Assembly: GCA_963513935.1 (NCBI GenBank)
Contig: OY740771.1
Span: forward strand, 15,952,954-16,016,953
Length of the DNA stretch: 64,000 bases
Direction of reading: 5' to 3'
Source of the DNA: Aphrophora alni
Lineage: Eukaryota > Arthropoda > Insecta > Hemiptera > Aphrophoridae
Position numbers and translations under genes: made by a program. The number at the start of each line of letters is the position of its first letter. Within the stretch, counting starts at the first letter, position 1. Below, one piece after another: positions 37,620 to 46,025 of this stretch. Under the pieces are notes generated by a model. That model had not been told where the DNA came from. It saw only the letters and a list, made by a program, of their open reading frames with translations, and searched no databases.

Positions 37620-40600
37620 TTTGTCCTGTGAGTACAAAAAGTGGTTTTTGGAATGATGTCTATTTGCCGTCCGTATGTCATTTGTCATATATGTCTCTAC
37701 TGCCCAAATAAATGAACCGATTTTAACCTTTTAAAGTTATATGACGTCATCACTTGCAGTACCTAAGCGATTGATTGTATAAATACAGACTGAGGACAAA
37801 TATTAGAGAGCAAACAATATATTCACATTAGGAAAATACTGTTCATAACTTCAGGTAGAAAGTTAGGGTATGACAAGGGAATGAAAGTTAGGTCATAGGC
37901 AGTAGACAAAAAGTGGAAGGAGCAGAAAATTTGTGAAAAATTATACTTGATCTTTCAAAACTAAACTAATATTGTTACAAATCATCTCCTAATTTTAAAA
38001 ATTTCCAATACATTTAATTGTGTAGTTTTTGCACTGACATGAAGAATCTTAAAATTAATATTAGGATAAAAATCTGACACTACATGATTTTTAAATGGTT
38101 AGAAAAACTAGAGTTATTATAACCCAACCGCCTAACCGTCTACATGAAAATTATTTTGTTTGTAAAGTAATGCTATTTTTGTAATATGAATAAATTGTTT
38201 GCTTTCTAATTTTGTCCTTAGCCGGTGTTAAGCTGCCTTTTAACTGATGAAACCATGGTCGGCAAGACTCATTAAACTAAAATATTGTGTTCATGTTTCA
38301 TTTAACATTAACATGGAGTTCTACCTCTTTCTGTCATTAACATAAATCGTACAAAAATTAACCTTGAACAAATATGATTTATATAATGAAAAACAAGTGT
38401 GAGGGTGTGTTTTGTCACAAGCAAAGCAAGTTTAAGCACTTATTTAAAAATATAAATATTGTTTCAAAAGTTATTGGTTCATTTTCACTTCTTGACTGAC
38501 AACTACCTTAATGTTAGCAATTAGTTTTATTTCGTTTTGCGAATGGATGAGTGAAAATGTTTGTGCAATGTTTTTTATCAGTATATGTAAATTTATCTTG
38601 AACAAACAACTAATCATAGTTCTACTGGTCTGTCTTGACACCGCCAGAACTGGCTTAAGACATATAAAATTAGTTATTGAACACACCATCGTCAATTCAT
38701 CTGCCTTTTTATTTCCAGCAACTCCAAATAACTCAGTCTCTAGGTCAGCTTTAATCTGTGCTGATTTGGTCAGCATATCTTTACACTCACCTACTAAACC
38801 AGAGTATAACCTGAAGCAACTACAATTACATCTGATTGCATGAATATCTAAGCAGATATTGATTTCAATCTCCTTTGAAGAAAACACCTCTTTCAGACCA
38901 GAATTGTACAGGATTTGATTATGTCTCTGATTGGAATAATGAAACACACATCCTAAGTAGGCTGTACTTTCTCACATATACGTAGTACAGAAAAAATTTC
39001 AAAACCGGTGCCAAGTGTTTTGGAAAATATTCATTTTGAGGTCTTCTGAATCCAGAAAGTGGTTTTGGAAATGATGTCTATCATCTGTATTCAAATTAGA
39101 GAACCAATTTTAATCAAATTAGATATCTGGGCATATTTTGGTCATATCGTAACTACAAAAATTTAGTGTACCTGCGATAAGGCAAAAACCAAAATTCCAA
39201 TTTCTCAAATTAACTCAACCGATTTAATTCAAATATGTAAATTCATAACTCAAACCAGTGTGTCAAATTTCAAATACACCAGACTCCCTCTAATCCGACT
39301 CCACAGTACCAGACTCCTGGTCGGATAAGAAAAAGGTTTGTTAAGACAAAAATAACTAACTACTCTTTTATAAGTTCTAAATGTAAAAATATATGACAAT
39401 ATCTATCTGTATCTATTAAAAAAGGACAAATTAAGTTGTAAAACAATTACTCACTCAGATCAAACGTTTTAATTGTCATTTACTCTCATGAGATTCAAAA
39501 ATTATAGAATAGATTTCAAAATAAAACATTTTAATTATTTACAACACTTTCTTCACAGAGTTATGATTATGATTGAGTAGTCTATTAGTGAATGACCAAA
39601 AGTATATTTCAATAAAATAATACAAAGAATATATACAATTAACAATTATATTTTAAAAAACCTATGATTTTTTTCTTCTTCTTTTTTTTTCAATTCTTTT
39701 CTTGAGTGCTTAGTCACACCATTTTTTTTTATCAACATTACATCAACTGCAGTCAACTTTTTTTGCTATTCAATGTAAGACACTGCTAACTGTAACGCTT
39801 TCCTTCCTTCTGCATGACTTTTTTTTCACCTTCTTCTTCATCATCGATTTCTTCTTCCTCTCACCTTTCATAACAGTCTGAACAATTTCTTCATCGGTTA
39901 AAATGCAATTTTCAAAGAGAAATGAACTGATTTAAATTTAACAGATAAGAGAGACAATTGAATTTTGGTTGTTTGTGGGAATGGTAAGTCTTGGTGTTTT
40001 TCATTATCGTGAGGAAGTAAGTCAATTCCTGGAATACGGGTGGTTAAAGAGAGGGTGGTTAAGGTGTGTCTACTATAATAGAAATTACCGTTTTGGAATA
40101 CTGCAATACCCAAAAAAATAAAGACGAACCTTCACCGATATAATTAAATAACTGTTTATTATGTCTATTATTTGATAAATTATAGATTAACCTTTTTAAT
40201 CCCGATTATTCAACCTTCGGTTCTCCGACATTTCATTTTATCCAACGTGATAACAGTACATACTGTACTTATGAAATATGACATCGATAAAAGCTCATAC
40301 ATACAATATTAAATTCTTATTCATTCTTCAAAAATATGTTACATAGTTTGCTTGAAACACCATTACCTAATTACTGAACTAAGTACTGTATTAAGTACTA
40401 CAGTACATGCATTAAGTACAATTCGGTACGCGAATGTAAGAGTGAATATTGTAGTCAACGAAAAATGTGTGATTGACACGTGGTCTCGGTCACATATTAG
40501 CTCTAGCGTGGTAACCATGGTGATGGAGGTATCGCACCACCCCACCACTCCCACTATTCCATCTAAGCGTTATATGTCACTAAGTCAGTTCTGTTCTTGC

Positions 40601-43600
40601 TGTGTTGTAGTGTGAATACAACTTTATGGGCGTTTAAGTTTTTTCTTATACATTCTTATGATGAAATAAAGTGTTTTTCTGTACTATAATGTTGAAAGGA
40701 AAGAGACAGAAAATCGTTCTTTTAATTGAGTGACAGAAGGTCGTTCTTTAAAATGACTAGATAGAGTTATAACTATGTAGAAAATTGCTGATGAGCTTGG
40801 TGTAGGAAGAGTTACTGTAGGCAATTTGAAAAGAAAGAGATGTGACCTAGAAAAATAGAGTTGTGATCGTCATTTTGAAGATGTTCTTAAAAAGAGAAAA
40901 AGTATGAATGGGTGTGAGTATGAAAAAACAAGTGAGGCATTATTTTTATGGTTTTCTCAACAGAAAAATAAATGTCCTATTCTGCAGCAACAAAAAACCT
41001 TGTTTCAAAAAGAATTCAAAGATGGCTAAGAAGGTTTTACAGCAAGCATAAGTTGGTTAGATTGCTGGAAAAAAGGATATGGAGTGAAACAATTCACTGT
41101 CTGCAGAGTAAAGTTTTCGGCTGACTCTCAAAACATTAATAATTTTAGAAAAAAATTCCATAAATTAATCGACGATGAAGGACTACCAGGAGAGCAGTTG
41201 TATAACTGTGACGAGAGTGGTTTGAATTTTAAGATACTTCCAAAGAAAACATTACCATCGTGAGAAGAAATATCAGCACCTGTCTTCAAGATGATGAAAT
41301 AGCAAGTTACTATACTTGCCTGTAGTAACGCTACAGGAAACCGTAAATTAAAATTACTTTGCATAGGAAAATATAAAAAACCACAGCCATTTAAAAATTT
41401 ATAGACAGCTGCATTTCTAGTAAGTTATAAAAACCAAAAAATGTCTGGATGGATTCGGAAATTTTTCGTGAATGATTTTTTGAAGATTTTGTGCCATCGG
41501 TCAAAATATTCCTAAATCCATCAACTTGTCTGCAAAAGCTATTCTTCTCTTAGATAATGCAGCATGTCATCCAAATGTTGACGAATTGATAAGTGGAGAT
41601 ATAAATTTAGATTATATTTTTTATACTACTGTATTACGTGGAGTACAGTAATTACATTAGTAACTATTACATGATACAATTTAAGATTTTAATAATAAAA
41701 ACACATTTATAATACTTGTATTTTATGTTTTTTCCGTTTTCCTTTTAGTCACACCGACTTCCGTATTACCTGACTTTTTATTTATCCATCCTTTCATTGG
41801 TCGCATTTAGGTCGAATAATCGAGACTACTGTACATCTCAATATTTATGCTTAAGGCAAGTTTATTGCACAAATGAAGCAAAATTAGATCTTATTTAAAT
41901 ATTGTATAAAATAATTTATAAAAATTTAAAGTGACGTCTGTGATTGATTTTTACTTTTTTATTGTGAAACATCAAACTCACATTTTTGGTATGAATAGTT
42001 TTATTTGTTTACTATTTTGATTATAAATGGGTATTTGCAAGTGATGATTTTGCATAATTTATTTCATTTCAGAGATTCTATTTTAATATATAACTCTTGT
42101 TTCAATTTTTAAATTTTGTCTTGGAATTTTCATGTTGAATGAAGTAAATTGTTAATGAAAAAAACTTAGTATGTGGTTTTGTTTTAATTTATTCAATCTC
42201 TTTCAGTTATGTGATATCAAAGTTACTGAGATTGAAAGCATGGTTGCACGTTTACCTCGTATTGCTCCTGGAAGCTTATGTCATGAAAGATTAGGTTGGC
42301 TTCCTCCTGGGTTTGCTGAACAATGTCGAGACATTATCAACAATATTGTGATTGAACAATTGAAAAAAGAACAAAATGATTGTAAGTATTGGAACTTTAC
42401 AAAGATATTTTGTTTGGTTCTATAATACAGTTTTAAGTATTGGAACTGATGATGGTAGCTATGTTACCGAAACGTACATAAGGGTTTATTAAACTTTCTA
42501 ACCTGAATTGTGTTAGTGTTTTATTTGTGGTTTGGGGATTACTTCTTTCATATTGTAATTAACCACAAGGATATTGTAATTAGAAATATAATAAAACATT
42601 AACTCAACATGGCATTAAGCTTTCAAAAATGCAAACTCTACCTACTCTACTGATGAATGTTCCAGTTATAGTAAAAATTAAATTTTTTGTTAATACCTTT
42701 TTTTTAAGGTCCTCTCTTCTGTAATTATTAAGTCTTTTAGAAAGACTGTTATGAACTAGGGTACCTGCAATTGCTGGTGATTTACCATTTATAACAAGTA
42801 TATGGTTTGGAACAATTAAATTATTTGTTTGTCTTGTGTTATGTGTATTGTGATTTTGATTAGCTTTAGAATGAAATTTATAAAATATAATACCAAAATA
42901 TAAACAGAAGGGAAAGTAAAAATATTAAGTTTTCCAAAGAGAGGACAGTATGAGTCTTTAGCACAGACTGCATACTTCTGTATTCTGAAAACCTGTAATA
43001 ATAACCTCTTTGATGCATTTATCTATACTACAACACCATATTTAATATGAAAAAAAAAATCGACCATAATTGGTGATTCAGAACTGATAAAGAGCAAAAT
43101 TTAATAAATTTCGTAACATATAGACTGATGAATTTAATCTCGTGGGTAATATAATTGTCTGAGTACTCCAGTTTAATTTTGAATTTACTGCCAAATATAG
43201 AAATTTTATATACCCATTTTTAGTTAGCTGATAATTTTCTGCAAATACATTTATTCTATTGCAATTTGATGTATTTTTTGCTGAGAACAAAATGTAATTT
43301 GTTTTTATTTTAAAAATTTTAACTTAAGTGGTTTTTGTTATAAAACTCAAAATAGGCTCTTTATCAATCTAAGCCCTATAATCTTCTACCATTGGAGGGA
43401 CCTGCATTTATTAGTTCACAACTCAACCACATTCTTCACATGGCGTTTCAAAAACAAAAGTTCTGGACCATAACAGGGACGTTTTGCACAATCTTTCGCA
43501 ACATAATGAGCAACCTCGTTTCTCTCTATGCATTAATGATTGAGCACCTATTTCAACATATTGGAATGTTCAGAACTGAACGTTTATAAGATTAGTCAGA

Positions 43601-43867
43601 ACCTTTAGTATGTTAGTGTTCATATATTTACCTCTCTAAACCATTCCAAATCATTTTTAATCACAAATTACATTCTTGTATCCAACATAAAAATTATACA
43701 ATTTTTGAGTTTTAGTTTAAAAAAACTACTTGTTTTCTCTGTTATCAGATCTACAACCTAGTACTAGCACAGCGGATCCAGATATAAATGAAGAAGAAGA
43801 AATAGATGAGTTTTGGAGTTCGGACCCTCGCCTTCATGATGATTACATGGAATGGGAAGATACTTAA
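18065..43867 (+). CDS. GTF3C5: TFIIIC subunit GTF3C5 (TFIIIC63 / tau95 family), complete, 8 exons
   Basis: The exons are 18065-18202, 19404-19659, 27154-27317, 28875-29078, 31096-31306, 35731-35939, 42207-42381 and 43749-43867. All have GT-AG borders and phases that join cleanly to 1476 bases, 491 residues, close to the roughly 520 of vertebrate GTF3C5. The family's protein is a TFIIIC subunit in the nucleus that contacts the box A side of Pol III promoters such as tRNA genes. Visible signatures in order: VCIEYPAVV...MLKTLGG (19-40) and RRLELRFRP..VYCRPAC (52-71) of the N-terminal beta-rich region; DFQYLPMRYN (about 135); SGHATFVSFN (about 210); RPVWSK (259), LPAVAYYFVTGPFRIMWVRY (about 278) and GYDPRKDPSSRIYQ of the core helix-turn-helix region; VKAKRS; PSRQMFYQLCDIKV across exons 6-7; GWLPPGF; and an acidic tail, NEEEEIDEFW...EWEDT. 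The start has A at -3 and G at +4. Introns are full of transposon debris. Confidence 0.95.
18203..19403 (+). other. GTF3C5 intron 1
   Basis: About 1.2 kb. It contains a T run of about 22 bases near 19019 and a minus-strand copy of the TATTAGAGTATTCGAG repeat family near 19268-19345. No other gene is seen. Confidence 0.7.
19404..19659 (+). CDS. GTF3C5: GTF3C5 exon 2
   Basis: Acceptor TACATACAG before GTGTATTC; donor ACAA/GTAAGTCA, phase 1. It encodes VYSEKNRRLELRFRPDDVYC and the Lys-rich and acidic linker through IIGRIETVFRFT. Confidence 0.92.
20052..20365. repeat. Minisatellite, 60-base unit, about five copies, GTF3C5 intron 2
   Basis: The unit contains GGCCCTAGTTGCCGAATAAA, GCCTCCGGCTATCCTATCGG and TCTCTTCAATTA. 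The first copies are closely alike and the last two degenerate. Because 60 is a multiple of three, the minus strand stays open over 20034-20240 as a repeated 20-residue block (DRIAGGFI-QLGPF-I-EE). A 61-base unit breaks the frame further on. Confidence 0.85.
20483..20646. repeat. Near-perfect hairpin with about 75-base arms, GTF3C5 intron 2
   Basis: Left arm 20483-20558 and right arm 20573-20646 are reverse complements with almost no mismatch; the loop is about 14 bases. Arms include GAGACGATTATTCAATTCCA and AGCTTTAATTGCGACATATG. Such identity implies a recent inverted insertion. The loop-side text TTGAAAATGCC...GGCAAAACATATG resembles a retroelement tail motif seen elsewhere in the window. 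Confidence 0.9.
21562..21740 (-). repeat. Copy of the TATTAGAGTATTCGAG dispersed repeat
   Basis: GTAGTCTTGGATTAGATCCC, GAAACTATTAGAGTATTCGA and a T-rich tract follow the same order as in 2480-2640. Diverged, without coding frame. Confidence 0.55.
22627..22683. repeat. TA microsatellite
   Basis: About 55 bases of TA directly precede ACTAGCTGTACCCGGCC, the edge of a dispersed element. Confidence 0.9.
22684..23110. mobile_element. Dispersed-element signature ACTAGCTGTACCCGGC with ACTACTGAACCAATT block
   Basis: ACTAGCTGTACCCGGCCACG begins after the TA run. Near 22890-23060, ATACTAATATTATAAAGACT, CTCTGGAACTACTGAACCAA and ATAGGCTATTTG follow. This word order is a common arthropod dispersed-repeat pattern that I recognise but cannot assign to a class. 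No reading frame is present. Confidence 0.45.
23724..25251. repeat. Tandem dimer with a 764-base unit, GTF3C5 intron 2
   Basis: Copy 1 is 23724-24487 and copy 2 is 24488-25251, estimated from ACAATTTCTATTCATATCGG at both starts. The copies are very similar; I noticed about ten differences by eye. Each ends in a CAGTCAGTCAG run and GGACAAAGCCGTTTATATAT. The overlapping plus-strand open frames at 24360-24648 cross the junction and are not genes. Confidence 0.9.
25700..26000. repeat. Diverged copy of the 4222-4860 repeat
   Basis: ATTTCTCAAAATTGGG, AAATCACAAGTAAAAAAGTA and TATTACAGTTCAAG match the earlier stretch in order. No frame. Confidence 0.4.
26060..26160. repeat. Pyrimidine-rich tract (CT/CCCT), plus strand
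   Basis: About 95 bases are almost entirely C and T, with CTCTCTCTCTCTC and CCCTCCCTCCCTCC runs. The open frames on both strands here are low-complexity artefacts. Confidence 0.9.
26941..27180 (+). repeat. 120-base tandem duplication spanning the GTF3C5 exon 3 acceptor
   Basis: 26941-27060 and 27061-27180 are direct repeats with about seven differences. Each carries the branch/polypyrimidine region, an AACAG acceptor and the first 26-27 bases of exon 3 (GTTTATGTGATTTTCAA or GTTTATATGATTTTCAA). The second copy continues into the true exon. Use of the first acceptor would keep frame but meet TAA in CTTATGTAATC. Confidence 0.9.
27154..27317 (+). CDS. GTF3C5: GTF3C5 exon 3
   Basis: Acceptor CATAACAG, joined codon A/GT gives Ser, then LCDFQYLPMRYN and AFSRMDSMQ; donor CAG/GTTAGAG. 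The 164 bases restore phase 0. A decoy copy of its 5' border lies 120 bases upstream. Confidence 0.92.
27490..28735 (-). pseudogene. Degenerate LINE reverse transcriptase, GTF3C5 intron 3
   Basis: The minus strand at 28724-28467 reads PIYKKGDTRNCESYR, then GLLSTVYKTLS and CGFRQRRS, which is the N-terminal block of a LINE reverse transcriptase. Broken downstream pieces follow: YEDDAE in place of YADD near 28200, an ETWTL-like piece near 27890, and the C-terminal LPKITWLEIVEGGLQHMKLK-type segment near 27620. Many stops and frameshifts are present. It is inactive and antisense to the host gene. The clade is not certain; the C-terminal pattern resembles RTE-like or related insect LINEs. Confidence 0.75.
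28875..29078 (+). CDS. GTF3C5: GTF3C5 exon 4
   Basis: Acceptor TTTTACAG before AATTATCAATAC; donor GAG/GTATGTAG; 68 codons. It reads NYQYRQEPVDSKG, then a basic TRRRRSGHATFVSFNVDN and KPRDLALKFLQIKFL. Confidence 0.92.
29079..31095 (+). other. GTF3C5 intron 4
   Basis: About 2 kb without recognisable genes. Open frames at 30147-30901 show no family signal. A T-rich stretch of about 40 bases lies near 30750-30785. Confidence 0.6.
31096..31306 (+). CDS. GTF3C5: GTF3C5 exon 5
   Basis: Acceptor CTTATAG before TTGTTTAAGG; donor ACTG/GTAAGTTG, phase 1. It encodes LFKERPVWSKVALLSV, LLPAVAYYFVTGPFRIMW and GYDPRKDPSSRIYQSIDYRI, the best conserved block of the family. Confidence 0.95.
31340..31960. repeat. 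Dispersed repeat with internal near-tandem blocks, GTF3C5 intron 5
   Basis: TTTCAACCAAACTTGGTACA and GGTAAGACAACCCTTAGCAC, followed by a second block with GGTACACATAAGACTTACAA and GGTAAGATACCCCTAGGC, show the same motif set repeated after about 280 bases. A third, weaker block follows. No coding. Confidence 0.5.
33397..34233. mobile_element. Long foldback element, arms about 310 bases, GTF3C5 intron 5
   Basis: CAGAGTGGCTGAAAAGAAAC at the left end pairs with CTTTTCAGCCACCCTG at the right. The match runs inward through CTGTTTGTGGCAAACTCTTT, TTTTAAACGTCTCTGTGAGA and AAAAGAGTTATTTTA. The spacer is about 190 bases. There is no transposase. Probably a non-autonomous DNA element. Confidence 0.8.
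34503..35608 (+). mobile_element. 5'-truncated jockey-type LINE, GTF3C5 intron 5
   Basis: The element starts inside the reverse transcriptase (IFLDVSQAFDRVWH), continues with FADDTALVAVGNS, NTAKYLGLTLDAKLRWKEHV, then after a stop the C-terminal LLYKQILKPIWEYGIQLWG and IHRDLKIETVEE. It ends in an A-rich AAAATAAAAT tail. TTCTGTATAT flanks both sides (34493-34502 and 35609-35618), a likely target-site duplication. Stop codons at about 34618 and 35092 and a frameshift upstream of FADD make it inactive. Same strand as the host gene. Confidence 0.85.
35731..35939 (+). CDS. GTF3C5: GTF3C5 exon 6
   Basis: Acceptor GTTATAG, codon G/GT gives Gly, then GLQKLVKAKRSYTNYLLP, a Ser/Thr-rich linker and YIFRPGTIPPSRQMFYQ; donor CAG/GTAATTAC, phase 0. 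Confidence 0.93.
36596..36694 (+). CDS. Possible alternative terminal exon of GTF3C5
   Basis: A very strong acceptor (TTTTTTTTCTTTTCAG) 657 bases after exon 6 opens a phase-0 frame of 32 residues, IVDHAMFKLEEEGMIS...HINFSIK, then TGA. Joined after MFYQ it would replace the conserved exon 7-8 C-terminus with a short tail. The peptide matches nothing I know. It may simply be a chance frame after a cryptic acceptor. Confidence 0.3.
   Translation: MVDHAMFKLEEEGMISDTLNLTYRQHINFSIK
37432..37480 (+). other. Hammerhead-like motif CTGAAGA...CGAAAC, GTF3C5 intron 6
   Basis: CTGAAGAAGCCAGCTGTG is followed by CGAAAC at 37455-37460, then AATGCTGAAG. The arrangement (CTGAWGA, short variable stem, GAAAC) is shared with 42446, 53317 and 58317. 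See the motif finding. Confidence 0.35.
37578..37614. repeat. TA microsatellite
   Basis: TA dinucleotide run of about 35 bases in GTF3C5 intron 6. Confidence 0.9.
38471..38947 (-). pseudogene. LINE RNase H domain remnant, GTF3C5 intron 6
   Basis: The minus-strand frame reads ELFGVAGNKKADELT, matching the GHSGxxGNExADELA motif of retroelement RNase H domains, and then FICLKPVLAVS. The flanking residues have lost the catalytic acids. It is antisense to GTF3C5. The opposite-strand open frame (38511-38843) is a shadow. Confidence 0.6.
39279..40260 (-). pseudogene. pogo/Tigger C-terminal fragment and terminal repeat, GTF3C5 intron 6
   Basis: ACCAGACTCCCTCTAATCCG at 39279 resembles a Tigger-type end. 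The minus strand near 39898-39780 reads LTDEEIVQTVMKGERKKK, the acidic-to-basic tail typical of Tigger/jerky transposases. ATCCCGATTATTCAACC near 40200 is another end-like motif. The orientation is opposite to the plus-strand Tigger remnant to the right. Confidence 0.55.
40690..41832 (+). pseudogene. Degenerate pogo/Tigger transposase, GTF3C5 intron 6
   Basis: Broken frames read IADELGVGRVTVGNLKRKR (CENP-B/pogo-type helix-turn-helix), SWLDCWKKGYGVKQ, YNCDESGLNFK with the first catalytic Asp near 41211, and ILLLDNAACHPNVDEL with the second near 41555. The region with the third acidic residue is lost. TCGAATAATCGAGACTACTG at 41813-41832 is the likely right end. Several stops. Confidence 0.8.
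42207..42381 (+). CDS. GTF3C5: GTF3C5 exon 7
   Basis: Acceptor CTCTTTCAG before TTATGTGATATC; donor GATT/GTAAGTAT, phase 1. It encodes LCDIKVTEIESMVARLPRIA, GWLPPGFAEQCRDIINNIV and EQLKKEQND. Confidence 0.93.
42446..42500 (+). other. Hammerhead-like motif CTGATGA...CCGAAAC, GTF3C5 intron 7
   Basis: CTGATGA at 42446-42452 is followed by a possible stem GGTAGC/GTTACC with a 3-base loop and then GAAAC at 42469-42473, and further on GGGTTTATTAAAC. It fits the hammerhead core outline, with one extra unpaired base before the stem, and also a common retroelement tail pattern. Confidence 0.45.
43749..43867 (+). CDS. GTF3C5: GTF3C5 exon 8 (stop codon)
   Basis: Acceptor TGTTATCAG; joined codon T/AT gives Tyr, then LQPSTSTADPDINEEEEIDE and HDDYMEWEDT before TAA at 43865-43867. 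The acidic tail is typical of the family. Confidence 0.93.
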
Positions 43868-43956
43868 TTTTATGAATAACTTAACGGTGAGAATAATTTT
43901 CTATTTAATAGGAATGAATTTACCTTTTACAGAACAATTTTGTATTATAAAATTAT

Positions 43957-43962
43957 AATAAA
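43957..43962 (+). terminator. Polyadenylation signal AATAAA, GTF3C5
   Basis: AATAAA lies 90 bases after the stop codon, the first such hexamer downstream. Confidence 0.6.
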
Positions 43963-44051
43963 ATATAATTTTGTATAGTTAAATTGTTCCTGTGTCTGTA
44001 TGGACCACTTGTTACAAAAATTGTGGCACATGATTCACTGTTAGGCGAAAG

Positions 44052-44071
44052 TACCTAACCTAACCTAACCT
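44052..44071. repeat. Interstitial TTAGG-type tract
   Basis: CCTAACCTAACCTAACC, a little over three copies of the arthropod telomere unit in complement. Shorter ones occur near 21950 and 48778-48800. Confidence 0.6.
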
Positions 44072-44755
44072 TCCACTTGTATTTCCTATGATTTCCTGCT
44101 ATAGATAATTTTGTGCAGACTTAAAATGTACATTCAGTAACGCCCAAACATGTTTCCTAGGATACAAATTGAACAAACTGGTAAGGGTCAATTTCACCCT
44201 TGTTAAATTGGCCATATTAAGCTACATTTAGTGGCCTAGGCCAATAAAACACAAGTTTTCGCCTGTTTTTTCGACTACTCACAGTGAATACCAAATATTT
44301 ATTCTCTCTTGCTGTTAACAATTTTTTTTTTTTTTTTTTTTTTGTAGCAAGCGCCCGTTTAGGAAATAATGCATACATTTATATAAAATAAATAAATAGT
44401 ACATAAAAATATATTTACAAATAACAGATAAACATAATTACATAAAAGAGTATAAAATTTTATATCTGAAAAAATCAGGTTTATTACTGAATTGAGCAAC
44501 TGCCCCAAATGATATCCAGACAAATATCTGAATTCACCACTTGTGGTTGAGGAAATCACCCACCGAGTGAAAGGATTTGTACACCAAAAGATGTCAAAGT
44601 TACCTCCTAAATATTTTCTGATCTTCAATATTTATTGGGAATCCGTTAATAAATGTAACACCTGTCTCAAAAGGTAATTTTCTAGACTTATCAAGACTTT
44701 ATTGCCTAAGCCGTAGGTCACTTTGATATGTGAAATTATAGTTATGTAATTATAT

Positions 44756-45300
44756 ACAGGGTGTTACAAAAAGGTTGGGCTGGCTATGCATTTTCATATT
44801 CTATGTGTGATTCTAAGCTGAAAATGAAGAATATTTTTTTTTTCAATTTCCACTTTTTTTTAGCAGCTAGACGCCATTTTGTTTTTTTTACAAAAACTTA
44901 CTGTAACTCTGGAAATAGATAAGATATCGAGTTCAAATTTGGAATAAGCGTTTTACATGTTACGATTAACAAGTGTACATAGCACAAAGAATTTATTTTC
45001 ATAATTTTCAAAATGGCGACCGATACACATATTTAACATGGAATATCATGAAAACCGTTAACTTTACAAAAAAATGTACAAGAGACAAAATATTTTTATT
45101 TTTTACAGCAGACTAAATGCTTTTTTTGTAGTTTCAGTCGGTCAAAGGATAACAGAGTTATCGACAAAAAACTAAAACATAATTTCTTGGTAATTGTTTT
45201 CAACAACCAAAATTAGCCTAAAACCATATTTTTTTTTTAATTTAACAATTTTTTAGTTATTTTTGTAGCGAGCTATGCAGAATTAGATTCTACATGCAAA
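44756..45300. repeat. Dispersed element beginning TACAGGGTGTTACAAAAAGG
   Basis: The GGGTGTTxCAAAAA start is a known type of arthropod repeat end and resembles the GGGTGTTCAAAAAA end at 1091. The right boundary is not clear and no frame survives. Confidence 0.4.
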
Positions 45301-45719
45301 ATTTTCCCCCTATATAAGCCTTTGCAATGAAATGACTAATCTCTCCACATTATCACTCCATAGTTTAAATGTGGGTAAATTAGCCCATAGTAGACTTTCC
45401 TTTTAAAGCACTGAGGCTTTCAAAAATACCTGAACGTAACTTTTGGTAAATGTTTTAACATGGTTATTCTAAGTTAATTTACTATCAATAACCATACTAG
45501 AAATATTTAAACAATTAACATCAAAAATTGTTAAGTAGTTATATTTCATGAAATTCGACATTGTGAAATGTACTACATTAGAATATCCTCCACTTCACTC
45601 AATATCGTCAAGTAAGCACAGGTCAGAATATTTTTTATTTGGTAATAATATATATTACTCCGCACCTTCATAAAACTAATAAGACTTGGCTTAGTTTAAA
45701 TTGGCCAATCCATTTACAA

Positions 45720-46025
45720 TCTCTAGAAAAATCTTGTTTTACAGAATTTGTTCGACTCTCATCCAGCAACCATCGTTTTTAAAGTAACAACTTTGTATCT
45801 CACTTGTTTGTTCGACGTTCATCAGCAACAGTAATTTCTAATTAGAAGATAATTAATTCCTACTGTTATTATTATCTCTCGAGGTTTCCTCATTTTACAC
45901 TATCGTAGTCATTCCCTTATTCAGGAATTTTTTTAGAGCGAATGGTAAATGGTGTTTCTCATTTTCAACTATCGTAGTCATTCCCTTATTCAAGAATTTT
46001 TTAGAGCGAATGGTAAATGGTGATG
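45720..46025. repeat. Two small tandem duplications
   Basis: TTTGTTCGACTCTCATCCAG near 45748 recurs as TTTGTTCGACGTTCATCAGC near 45807. Then CTATCGTAGTCATTCCCTTA with TTTAGAGCGAATGGTAAATG occurs twice, about 68 bases apart. Confidence 0.7.

Noticed and set aside
38511..38843. Plus-strand 110-codon frame
   Set aside because: Lies opposite the RNase H remnant, which has the recognisable GNKKADEL motif; the plus frame has none.
41128..41364. Minus-strand 78-codon frame
   Set aside because: Shadow of the plus-strand pogo/Tigger transposase remnant.
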